Shown one piece after another: positions 9,447-17,763 of a stretch of DNA of 64,000 bases. The translations under genes were made by a program, and so were the position numbers. Origin of the DNA: an uncultured Trueperaceae bacterium (lineage in GTDB: Bacteria > Deinococcota > Deinococci > Deinococcales > Trueperaceae). The notes under the pieces are model-generated. The model saw nothing but the letters and a program-made list of their open reading frames with translations. It was not told where the DNA came from and ran no database searches. Location of the stretch: NCBI GenBank assembly GCA_937873495.1, contig CALMXZ010000007.1:1-64000 (forward strand), given 5' to 3'. Every line of letters starts with the position of its first letter. Position 1 is the stretch's first letter.

Positions 9447-11189
9447 GTGTCGAGTCTGGCGAAACTGCAAGCGGCGAAGTCGCTGGACGATCTAGCTGCG
9501 ATCTTGGGGTATAAGCCAGCGGCTCTTGCCTATCTTCTCTACCACCTGCCCGCCACGCAAAAATATACAGCTTTCACCATTCCGAAGCGTGACGGGACGC
9601 CGCGAGAGATTTTGGCGCCGACACCAAAACTGAAGCTACTTCAGCGCCGTCTCGCGAACGTTCTCTATCTAGCACTGGCAGACATCGACAGAGCGGGATC
9701 ACCCCGCCGACACCTGTCGCATGGCTTTGCCAAGCATCTGTCGATCGTCACCAACGCAAATGCTCATCGGCGTCGGCGCTACGTGCTGAACCTCGATCTG
9801 AAAGATTTCTTCCCGTCGATCAATTTTGGTCGGGTGCGCGGTATGTTCATAAAGGACAAGCGCTTCAGTCTAGAACCCAAAATCGCTACCCTGATTGCGC
9901 AAATCGCCTGTCACGACGATGTGCTGCCACAAGGCAGCCCTTGCTCACCGGTCATCTCGAATATTGTTGGCCACCTTCTCGACATTCGGCTCGTCCGCTT
10001 TGCTAAGGCGCAGAAGTGCACCTATTCACGCTATGCCGATGACATCACTTTCTCCACGAACGCCAAAGCATTTCCCGCTGACGTCGCCGCCCCGATAACT
10101 GGATCGGACCACGAGTGGACGCTGGGTGCTGCGCTGCTCAAGGAGATCGACAAGGCTGGCTTCGTCATCAATCCGGCCAAGACCCGGATGCAATATCGCG
10201 GATCGCGTCAGGTGACGACCGGCCTGCTGGTCAACGAAAAGCCTAACATTCTGCCGGAATACTATCGCACCGTCCGAGCGATGTGCTGGTCGCTATTCAA
10301 CAAGGGCAGCTACTATCGTGTTGTCCCTGCCGCTTTGGCGGGGGGCAAGCCAGGTGATCCCGATGTGCAGGAACCAGCAACGTCGCTCGCGCCGTTGCAA
10401 GGGATGCTCGGCTACGTCTATCATGTGCGAGATCAAGTCGATCAACGGCCTTCTGCTGAAAAGAAGAAGGAGACGACAGCCACAGCGACACGCAAGCTCT
10501 ATCATCGATTTCTTTTCTACCGAAATTTCGTCGTCGCGCCCAAACCTCTCATCATCCCCGAAGGCAAAACGGACTCGATCTATCTTCGGGCAGCAATGGA
10601 AAAGCTTGTCGCCTATCACCCGCAGTTAGGCGTTATGGATAAGGCGAAATTTAAACCCGCGCTCAAGTTCATGAACTTTTCGAGCACGGTGCATGACGTG
10701 CTTCAGCTCGGCAACGGCGCCGGCGACCTCTTCCATTTCATCAGGAAGTACCCTGAGACGCTGAAGCAATACCGACACCGGCCCTTGCCCAGCCCGGTGA
10801 TTGTGCTGATCGACAACGACGACGGCGCCAAGGAAATTTTTGGTGCGGCCAAGGGGCTTGGCGCCACGGGGATTTCACTCACTTCCACGGACGCCTTCTA
10901 TCGGCTCGGCCCCAATCTCTATCTTATCAAGACCCCAGAGATGGCCTCCAAGGGTAAAAGTTGCATCGAAGACCTATTCGATCCGGCGCTGCTGAAAACG
11001 GAAATCGACGGCAAAAAGTTCGACGCCAACAAAAAGCATGGCGAACCTGGAAAATATGGGAAGCAGAGATTTGCCGAAAAGGTTGTGCAACCGCAGAAGG
11101 ACACAATCGACTTTTCAAAATTTTCGGGACTGCTTGATCGCATAGTCGCGGTTCTGAATGATTATACGGCCAATCCACCGCCACCTTAA
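9447..11189 (+). CDS. Retron reverse transcriptase fused to a TOPRIM domain (Ec67-like)
   Basis: A 580-residue protein from a GTG start preceded by a purine-rich GGGGGGCGGAG. Residues 1 to about 330 are a retron RT: the retron-specific NAxxH motif (NANAH, 103-107), the first catalytic Asp in LNLDLKDFFPSI (115-124), QGSPCSP (162-168), YADD (196-199) and a VTG-like VTTGLLVN (256-263). Residues from about 365 are a TOPRIM domain: IIPEGKTD (Glu372) and VIVLIDNDDG (Asp456/Asp458). The RT makes msDNA from the upstream ncRNA. In Ec67-type retrons the fused TOPRIM nuclease is the toxic effector of an anti-phage abortive response. GC content is clearly lower than in the copper cluster, consistent with transfer. 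It converges with the Argonaute gene; the 114 bp between them hold nothing recognisable. Confidence 0.92.
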   Translation: MSSLAKLQAAKSLDDLAAILGYKPAALAYLLYHLPATQKYTAFTIPKRDGTPREILAPTPKLKLLQRRLANVLYLALADIDRAGSPRRHLSHGFAKHLSIVTNANAHRRRRYVLNLDLKDFFPSINFGRVRGMFIKDKRFSLEPKIATLIAQIACHDDVLPQGSPCSPVISNIVGHLLDIRLVRFAKAQKCTYSRYADDITFSTNAKAFPADVAAPITGSDHEWTLGAALLKEIDKAGFVINPAKTRMQYRGSRQVTTGLLVNEKPNILPEYYRTVRAMCWSLFNKGSYYRVVPAALAGGKPGDPDVQEPATSLAPLQGMLGYVYHVRDQVDQRPSAEKKKETTATATRKLYHRFLFYRNFVVAPKPLIIPEGKTDSIYLRAAMEKLVAYHPQLGVMDKAKFKPALKFMNFSSTVHDVLQLGNGAGDLFHFIRKYPETLKQYRHRPLPSPVIVLIDNDDGAKEIFGAAKGLGATGISLTSTDAFYRLGPNLYLIKTPEMASKGKSCIEDLFDPALLKTEIDGKKFDANKKHGEPGKYGKQRFAEKVVQPQKDTIDFSKFSGLLDRIVAVLNDYTANPPPP

Positions 11190-11303
11190 GCAGTGGATAT
11201 GGGTGGCATTTGGTCGGCGTTGAGCCAACGATTCATGAGCGATAAGACGGCTGTATAAGGAGCCCCATCGGTGCCATCCTCTGGAGATATGGGCGCGGAA
11301 TGC

Positions 11304-12755
11304 TCACATAAACAGACGATAAGGATAGACGTTTCGAGGCAGATCGGGAACATTTGCAATTGTGCGCGCTAGTTTCTGTGAGTAGCGAATGCTGACCGGC
11401 ACCGGGTCGTAGAGCGCGTCGTTGTTCCAATCCATCTTGGTCAAGGCCAGCGCCTCGTGAGCGGTCAATTCGAGCGGCCCGCTGCCGGCATGACGAATTA
11501 ATTGAAGCGGTCGCGGTATACTATTCTTGCCCTGATAGTAATCGCCTTTGGTCGAGACATCTGGAGCATTGCCCGCCACCCACACCAAGGCGGAATTACC
11601 CGAGCGGACCACCATCGTGCCGCGGGGCACGGGAAATCCCGACGGTTTTGATGGCGGCTTCTCTACTCCCGACTTGATGAGCCAGACGCCGCGCCAGCAC
11701 GATGCCGAGCTGACCTCGACGCACTCTATTTCCGCTACGCCAGCAAGCGCGTCGAACGCGCCCTCGATTTCAGCCTCCTTGAAGGCCGTTGTCTTATGAA
11801 TGACCATGCGTTTTGGTAAGTTGCCGCCATTACGCCCCTGATAGAGTGCCAGGCTACGGGCGAGTACCGCGCGCATGTCGTCGCGGCTGAGAAAGGGGTT
11901 CCTGCGCGCTTCGGCCACGTCGGCAACCGGGTCTCGCGCCTCGAACGCTACGAACTGCATGCCGCCGCCGTCCATGTCGAACACCTGCGAGCAGCACGTC
12001 ACATAATGCGCGTCTTGTTGGTCACCGCGCAAGGCATAAGCCAACCCGATGTAGGCAGTGTCCGCAGGCACACCCTTCAGCGGCGCGAGCTTCCATGGCG
12101 TGCCCGAAGCCTTCACATACAGTGCGGTTGAAAGACGCCACGCGAGCGAGGCCTTAAAGCTGAAGGTGAAGACGCGATCATTCAGAACCTGGGTCGGAAT
12201 ATTATACTTGGCGCCCAGAGCCTTCAGCACGTCGTGTGCGTCAAAGAATTTTCCGCGTGTCGCCGTGTCCCAGTTGTCAGGAAAGTGGACCAGCACAACG
12301 TCGAACTCATTGCGAACGGCGTCGAGGCGGCGGAGCGCGGCATCCATTGCAAGGTATAGGCGATGCTGCGCGTTGCCGTCGCCCGGCAACTGGTCGAGGT
12401 GTTCAGGCCACTTGATGTGCGCGCTCGCTGGCGCGGCATCGAGCGACACGCGGAACAGGCGCTCAAAACCGGGATATTCCGGCACATATTCGGATCGGTC
12501 AGAAGGCCGATGCACGCCGCGCAACAGCTTCATCAGGTCGCCGCGACGATGGAAAGCGCCCTCCGGGCCAACCGTCGCGATTCGAATACGGGGAGTGTAT
12601 CCGCTAAACGATCCTTTCGAATACGGCCCGAAGTTCAGCAGGCCGCGCAATGGATGGACATCTACCTGGGTGGCGTCGGATGGCGAAAACGACAGGTCCG
12701 GCTCATCCAAGAGCGTGAATGGCGGCAGCTCGGTGAGGGCTGAGTTCGCCATCAT
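11304..12755 (-). CDS. Short prokaryotic Argonaute (MID-PIWI)
   Basis: A 483-residue protein without N or PAZ domains, the size and layout of short pAgo proteins. The MID-like region includes FDVVLVHFPDNWD and YNIPTQVLNDRV. The PIWI region begins at TAYIGLAYALRG and lacks the first catalytic Asp of slicing Argonautes (YIGLAYA instead of the usual D-containing strand). It is therefore expected to bind guide and target but not cleave, as is usual for short pAgos. The ATG overlaps the stop of the upstream SIR2-APAZ gene by 4 nt (ATGA), the coupling expected for obligate heterodimer partners. Guide-directed recognition of invader nucleic acid would activate the partner NADase. The identification rests on domain layout, partner gene and motifs. 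Confidence 0.85.
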   Translation of the reverse strand: MMANSALTELPPFTLLDEPDLSFSPSDATQVDVHPLRGLLNFGPYSKGSFSGYTPRIRIATVGPEGAFHRRGDLMKLLRGVHRPSDRSEYVPEYPGFERLFRVSLDAAPASAHIKWPEHLDQLPGDGNAQHRLYLAMDAALRRLDAVRNEFDVVLVHFPDNWDTATRGKFFDAHDVLKALGAKYNIPTQVLNDRVFTFSFKASLAWRLSTALYVKASGTPWKLAPLKGVPADTAYIGLAYALRGDQQDAHYVTCCSQVFDMDGGGMQFVAFEARDPVADVAEARRNPFLSRDDMRAVLARSLALYQGRNGGNLPKRMVIHKTTAFKEAEIEGAFDALAGVAEIECVEVSSASCWRGVWLIKSGVEKPPSKPSGFPVPRGTMVVRSGNSALVWVAGNAPDVSTKGDYYQGKNSIPRPLQLIRHAGSGPLELTAHEALALTKMDWNNDALYDPVPVSIRYSQKLARTIANVPDLPRNVYPYRLFM

Positions 12756-14635
12756 TTGCTCCTGTCGAAGTAGGTATGGTGATGCGATGGTCGGCTAAAT
12801 CCGGTGACGGGTGACACCTTGAACACAGCATCAATGCCGGTGCCCTCTTCGAGCCCGAAGGCACTTCGGGTCGTGCCTCCCGTTTCGGTTAGAAGCTGTG
12901 CCCAAGCCCCAATAATGCTGGCCCAATTCCTATTATAGCGCGGAGCCCATCGCTCGCGGCGCCAGTCACCGGCAGGATCACCTCGGCGCTCGGCTCGCAT
13001 ACCCATTTCAGCCGGAGCTTCTTCGGCGACCAAACCCTCCGCACTGTCCGTTTGGGAACTATCTTGCCGGGGCAACTGGACGAACGTGTAAGGCTCGAAG
13101 CCGCACCACCACTTTCCATCGACTTGTTCCAGCTTGAGGTGGACACCCTCCTGAAACGGCAAGCCAAGCTTGGGCACTGTGCCAAACAGACTGGTGCGGT
13201 AGGCATCGCGCAGCCGAGATAGGGTTTGCTGCTGACGCCGTGCTCGATCCGGATCATCGCCGTCGCGCGGTGTTGCAACGACGAGCGAATGGCCCGAACG
13301 CCTGTAGCGTGGGATGAGCGGGCGCTGTCGGGCGAGAGATCGCACGAGCGTGTCGTAGAGCAATCCCATCGCCCAGCTATCGGCGACCGGATCTAGGTCG
13401 ATCGTTCCAGCGAGCGATGGACCGAGCGGAGCCAAGGCATCCAGGATTTCTTGGTCCCGGCCGAACGCCGCTAGCTCACGCCCCAACGCGGCTGCCGTCG
13501 CTCGATATCCTTTCGCTTTGAAGATCTCGCGCACCTCTGCCGACGTCGTCGATTGGCTCAGCCTGATGCGTCTGGCTACGGTCGGCATCGATTGGAGCAG
13601 AATTGCCGAATAGCGCAGCACCGGGAAGGCGCGGGCTTTGGTATGTGGAATCTGAACGGGCACGAGGCGCGGCGTAGGTCGCCCTTCCATCACGCGATCA
13701 AGAAGCGGTTGGGGTAGGTCGGTTATCTTGATGATATCGGCAGCCAATTCGTCGAAGGTCGCGCACTCGACGACGGCCACGTCCACGCCGGCTGCTTGAG
13801 CGCGATCTAGGAATTCGATCACTGCTGGCAGCAAGCGTGAAACTGACGAGGTGAGCCAGTAAAGCCCGTTGGGAAATGGCGACGGCCCATCCAGAACCGT
13901 GTTCAGCGCCTCCATAATCGAAGCGTCGCGTCCGCTATAGCCCACGAATATCATTCCGAAGCGCTTGCCGGATTCCACCAGCACATGCCGCATCCGGGCA
14001 TCCTGCTTCTCAAGTTCCGATCCCGTATTCTTAATCGCGATCGATTGATAATCGCCATGAAGCTTAGCGACCAGCGGCCAGTCCGACTCATTGAGGCAAC
14101 GCATTGCACGGTCAGCGGAATCGATCGCCGCCACAGTCGGGCGGTTCTGGTCGTCTATCGGGAGGATCGCATTTGCCGAATGCGCCGACTCCTCGATAAG
14201 CGGATCGAAGTTAGTGGTGAAAACGCTATCGACCTTACCGGCGGCCATAAGGCTGCCAAGTACCTTGTGCCCAAAACAGGGAGTAGCCTTGGAGATCGCA
14301 TCGTCGATATATTGTCGACGATGCCGAGCCTCTGGATATACCGCTTCGAAGGCCTTGGCATATTCAGTAGGATCGCCGTCTGGCGGCAACAGTGACGTTT
14401 GCCGAAAAAAGGCATCGATCCTGTCGATCCACACTGGATCAGCCGTATCGATCTCTCGCTTTGACAGGTTTGTCTCACGGCAAAAGATTTGCGCCTTGAA
14501 GTCGCAGATCATGGCATAGCCTGTCGGGATGCCGGAGGCGGCCGACGCGCCAGCGCCAAGGAACCACGCCACGAGATTGGGCCTAAGATCGAAGGCGGTC
14601 GCGAATTGTACGGCAGATATAGTTTTTATCGGCAC
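12752..14635 (-). CDS. SIR2-APAZ effector subunit of a SPARSA-type short Argonaute system
   Basis: A 627-residue protein from a GTG start with an AAGGGGGAG ribosome site. Residues 1 to about 290 are a SIR2 NADase: GAGASAASGIP (27-37) binds NAD, FTTNFD carries Asn142 and KLHGD carries His193, matching the catalytic Asn and His of SIR2 defence effectors. The remainder (about 300-627) is the APAZ region that stands in for the missing N/PAZ domains and binds the short pAgo. In characterised SPARSA systems, the activated complex depletes NAD+ and kills or arrests the infected cell. All catalytic residues I can check are present, so the system looks functional. The gene starts 12 bp after the Fic stop. 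Confidence 0.88.
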   Translation of the reverse strand: MPIKTISAVQFATAFDLRPNLVAWFLGAGASAASGIPTGYAMICDFKAQIFCRETNLSKREIDTADPVWIDRIDAFFRQTSLLPPDGDPTEYAKAFEAVYPEARHRRQYIDDAISKATPCFGHKVLGSLMAAGKVDSVFTTNFDPLIEESAHSANAILPIDDQNRPTVAAIDSADRAMRCLNESDWPLVAKLHGDYQSIAIKNTGSELEKQDARMRHVLVESGKRFGMIFVGYSGRDASIMEALNTVLDGPSPFPNGLYWLTSSVSRLLPAVIEFLDRAQAAGVDVAVVECATFDELAADIIKITDLPQPLLDRVMEGRPTPRLVPVQIPHTKARAFPVLRYSAILLQSMPTVARRIRLSQSTTSAEVREIFKAKGYRATAAALGRELAAFGRDQEILDALAPLGPSLAGTIDLDPVADSWAMGLLYDTLVRSLARQRPLIPRYRRSGHSLVVATPRDGDDPDRARRQQQTLSRLRDAYRTSLFGTVPKLGLPFQEGVHLKLEQVDGKWWCGFEPYTFVQLPRQDSSQTDSAEGLVAEEAPAEMGMRAERRGDPAGDWRRERWAPRYNRNWASIIGAWAQLLTETGGTTRSAFGLEEGTGIDAVFKVSPVTGFSRPSHHHTYFDRSK

Positions 14636-14647
14636 AGGCTCCCCCTT

Positions 14648-15731
14648 TTAGACCGTTGTGGGGAGCGGGTCGGTTCCCTCGCTCAAGATGGCGAGATATC
14701 GCCGGTAACTGAACACGCGCCCCCGTTTGCGCCCGGTGATTTCCTCAACGATGCCGAACCGTTCCAGATCGGCGAGTGCCGCATTCACGGTCGGAGCCGA
14801 AAGCCCTGTTTGTTGGACGAGCTGGTTGGCCGTCAGGAACGGGTTCTGCTGAAACAGATCGTGGATACGCAGTGCAGAGCCTGCCCGGTCGCTCTCTGTC
14901 GTGATCCGCTCGCGGTCTTCCTTGAACAGATCAACAATACGGGTAGCGGCCTCGAACGCCTGATTGGCCGTATCCGCAATGCCGGTGAGGAAGAAATCGA
15001 GCCAGGCTTCCCATGCCCCATGCTCGCGCACCTCCTGAAGCAGCCGGTAATAGTCGGCGCGATGAGTTTTCAGGTACAGGCTCAAATAGAGAAGCGGCTT
15101 GCGCAGCACACCGTTGACGCAGAGATACAACGTCACCAGCAAGCGGCCGATCCTGCCATTGCCATCAAGGAACGGGTGGATGGTCTCGAATTGGACATGC
15201 AGCAGCCCGGCCTTTATGAGGGCGGGTAGACGGGAGCCGTCCTCGTGCATGAAGCGCTCCAGCGCATCGAGACAACCGTCCATCTCGGTCGGCGGCGGCG
15301 GCACGAACAGCGCGTTGGCTGGACGTGAGCCGCCGATCCAGTTCTGAGACCGCCGAAACTCGCCGGGATTTTTCGTCCCGCCGCGTCCGCTTTGCAGCAA
15401 GCGTTCGTGCATCTCGCGGATCAGACGCAGTGACAGCGGTAGCTCTTCCAGCCGTTCCAGCCCATACATCATCGCATCGACGTAGTTCGAGACTTCGCGG
15501 ATGTCGTCGATCGGCTGGCCGGCCTGCGCCTCGGTCTCGAAGCGGAGCAGGTCCGAAAGGGTTGATTGCGTTCCTTCTATCTGGGACGAAAGGACGGCCT
15601 CCTTCCGCACGTACATGTAGAGGAACAGTTCTTGGCGCGGCAGCAGCATAGTGATGCCGTCCAGGCGCCCCAAGGCACGTTCCGCCAGACTTAGCCGCTC
15701 CAGAAGGGTGAGCACGTCGATCGGCGGGTCT
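14648..15731 (-). CDS. Fic-domain AMPylase-like protein with C-terminal winged helix (5' truncated at the join)
   Basis: The visible protein is at least 355 residues from an internal GTG at 15715, but the frame continues upstream as PPDPPIDV into the G run, so the true N-terminus is lost. HPFLDGNGRIGR (residues 180-191 counted from the internal GTG) is the complete Fic catalytic motif. SSQIEGT (43-49) is an N-terminal inhibitory-helix motif of a self-inhibited Fic. The last 70 residues form a winged helix (LVQQTGLSAPTVNAAL), typical of Fic proteins that may bind DNA and autoregulate. Fic enzymes transfer AMP to target hydroxyls. The gene is co-directional with SIR2-APAZ and pAgo with a 12-bp gap, so all three probably share a transcript. 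A toxin or regulator role in the system is inference. Confidence 0.85.
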
Positions 15732-15743
15732 GGGGGGGGGGGG
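15732..15743. other. Probable chimeric assembly join in a 12-G homopolymer
   Basis: Twelve consecutive G residues separate two coding sequences that are both broken here. Left of the run, the Fic frame reads into an undefined proline tract. Right of it, the ABC exporter loses homology exactly at its H-loop: it reads RTPIRIAPPP where RTxIxIAHR is expected. Codon usage, GC and gene style change across the run. G runs like this are typical of low-quality read ends, and the first 100 bases of the window are also G-rich. Confidence 0.85.
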
Positions 15744-17376
15744 CGATCCGGATGGGGGTGCGCCCCGCCAGTAGGCGTTCCATGGCGGCCTCGAGGCGGC
15801 GCTCAGTAGCCGGGTCGAGGCGCGAGGAGGGCTCGTCGAGGACGATGAGCCCCGGGTCGGCCAGGAAGACGCGCGCGAACGCGATGAGCTGCGCCTCGCC
15901 GGCGGAGAGGTTGCGGCCGCCCGAATCGATGAGCGTGGCGAGGCCGTCGTCCTGCCGCTCGAGCCAATCGGTCATGCCGAGCTCGCTCAGCACTGCCATG
16001 ATGCGCTCGTCGCTCACACTGTCGTCGAAGAACGAGAGGTTGTGCCTCAGCGTCCCTCGGAAGAGCTGAACCTCCTGCGAGACGAGGCCGACGCGGGCCC
16101 GCAGTCCGTCGAGGTCGGCGTCCTTGGCGTCGGTGCCGCTGAGTTTCACGGAGCCGTCCGTCGGGTCGTAGAGGCGGAAGAGCAGGCGCGTGAGCGTCGT
16201 CTTGCCGGAGCCCGTGCGGCCGAGCAGACCGACGCGGGTGCCGGGCGCGAGGCGGAAGCTGACGCCGTCGAGGGTGAGCTGGTCGGGACCGACGTCGGGG
16301 TAGTGGAAGCTCACGTCGTCGAACTCGACGGACAGGGGGCCCTTGGGCAAGCGCACCGTACCGTCGCGCGGCAAGGCGGAGCTCATGCTCATGAGTTCGC
16401 CGATCCGCTGCACGCCGGCGCCGGCCTTCTGGAGCTCCTGGAGCTGCTGCGTGATCTGCTCGATGGGGTTCTGCAGCATGAGCAGGTACTGGAACACCAT
16501 GTACGCCGTGCCGACTGTGAGCGCCCCCTGCCCGACCAGGTAGATGGACGAGCCGACGGTGACGGCCATGCCGACGACGAACAGCGCGTAGCTCGAGAGC
16601 CACACGACCGAGCGCAGCATCCACGCCCGGCGGGTGTCGTGGTAGACCCTGCGCATCACGTCGCCGAAGCGGTGCATGGTGTACGCGCCCGCGCCGTTGC
16701 CGCGCAGGTCGTCCAGCCCCTGCAAGCGCTCCTCGATGAAGCCGAAGAGCTTCGCGTTCGCCTCGCGCTCCAACTGCGTGGCGGGCACGCCGGCGCGCCG
16801 CGTGCGGGAGAGCACGAGCCACTCGAGGATGACGAAGCCCGTCAGGACGGCCCCCATCAGCCTGTTCTCGAGCCAGAGCGCCACCAGGATGCCTACGAGG
16901 AGCAGGGCGCCGCCGAACACCCTCACGGAGAAGACGGAGAGGAAGTTGGTGAGCGAGGTCACGTCGCCGTCGATGCGCTCGATCATCTCGCCCGAGGTGC
17001 GCGCGTTGTGGAACGCCATGTCGAGCCCGAGCGTGTGCGCGGCGAGGTCTTCGCGCAGCAGGTTGGTGGCGGTCCAGCCGACGGACGCGGCCACGTAGGT
17101 GGCGACGGCGTTCATCACCTGCGTCAGCAACGCGACGACCAGGAAGGTGAGGGCGACGCGCGTGAGCTCCTCGCCGGGCGCGGTGCCTAGAGCGCCGTCG
17201 ATGAAGCGCCGCAGGAGCTGCGGTACGAGGAGCTGCAAGCCGGTCGCGGCGAGGAGCAGGAAGGCCATCGCGGCCGCCCAGCCCCGCTGGGGCGCGAGGT
17301 AGCGCAGGAGGATCGACGCCAACGACGTGGTGCCGCTCGCCGGGGGTCTACTGGTTGGGACCGTGCTGGTGGTCAT
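15744..17376 (-). CDS. Multidrug-type ABC exporter, fused permease-ATPase (3' truncated at the join)
   Basis: About 545 genuine residues of a half-size type IV exporter. The six-helix membrane domain spans about 20-310. The ATPase has GRTGSGKT (386-393), a Q-loop in LVSQEVQLF, signature LSAGE (490-494) and Walker B LIVLDEPSSRLD (510-521). The conserved H-loop His and the C-terminus are missing because the sequence is cut by the join. In this frame the ORF runs on to 15691 as nonsense. The signature is LSAGE rather than LSGGQ, as seen in one subunit of some heterodimeric exporters, so a partner gene may have followed downstream. The promoter, leader peptide and attenuator upstream resemble those of antibiotic-induced exporters such as Bacillus BmrCD. 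Confidence 0.85.
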
Positions 17377-17472
17377 TCTCGCCTCGAAGGTCTCAGATGC
17401 TTGGCTCTGGTGAGGGTCTGCTGTGGTGATCTTCGGGTTCTAGCGGCTCCTAGCGACCCACACGACGAGAAA

Positions 17473-17513
17473 GCGACCGTGGGGGCCTCGTTCTGGGGGC
17501 TGCCCACGGTCGC
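17473..17513 (-). terminator. Attenuator hairpin upstream of the ABC exporter
   Basis: A perfect 11-bp inverted repeat (GCGACCGTGGG at 17473-17483, CCCACGGTCGC at 17503-17513) is followed on the minus strand by TTTCTC. It lies 21 nt after the leader-peptide stop and about 100 nt before the exporter start, where an attenuator would act. Confidence 0.65.
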
Positions 17514-17534
17514 GTTGGTTTCGACGAGTTCTGT

Positions 17535-17630
17535 TCAGCGAGCGACGAGCAGGCAGTCCTCTCCCGTAAGCGGGTCGGCGGCACCGAGGTGCCGACGCAC
17601 GCGAACGTTGAGGAAGAAGAGCCCTGCCAT
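17535..17630 (-). CDS. 31-residue leader peptide of the ABC exporter
   Basis: The ATG lies 10 nt after a strong -10 box. The 31-codon frame encodes MAGLFFLNVRVRR then HLGAADPLTGEDCLLVAR. It ends just before an intrinsic terminator-like hairpin, and the large exporter gene follows. This order is the classic layout of ribosome-mediated attenuation: slow translation of the leader (for example in the presence of a ribosome-targeting antibiotic) would prevent terminator formation and switch on the exporter. The peptide is recognised by context, not by homology. Confidence 0.6.
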   Translation of the reverse strand: MAGLFFLNVRVRRHLGAADPLTGEDCLLVAR

Positions 17631-17640
17631 GACGAAGCGA

Positions 17641-17670
17641 ACTCTAGCGGCACGGTGCGGCGGTTGTCAA
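17641..17670 (-). promoter_or_regulatory. Strong sigma-A-type promoter for the exporter leader
   Basis: On the minus strand, TTGACA (17665-17670) and TAGAGT (17641-17646) are separated by 18 bp. The -35 is a perfect consensus match. Confidence 0.75.
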
Positions 17671-17763
17671 GCGCAACCGGGGGTGCACAGCGATGACTGA
17701 CCGTGGCGGGCGGAGCCGCCTGTAAGGGTTCCGTCATGCCGAGCGTCGCAACCTGGGGCTCCA

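Noticed and set aside
15325-15651. Plus-strand short frames within the Fic gene
   Set aside because: They overlap the Fic catalytic core on the opposite strand and show no domain.
15691-15743. C-terminus of the ABC exporter as read through the G run
   Set aside because: The sequence after RTPIRIA is antisense or out-of-frame Fic sequence from the other genome.
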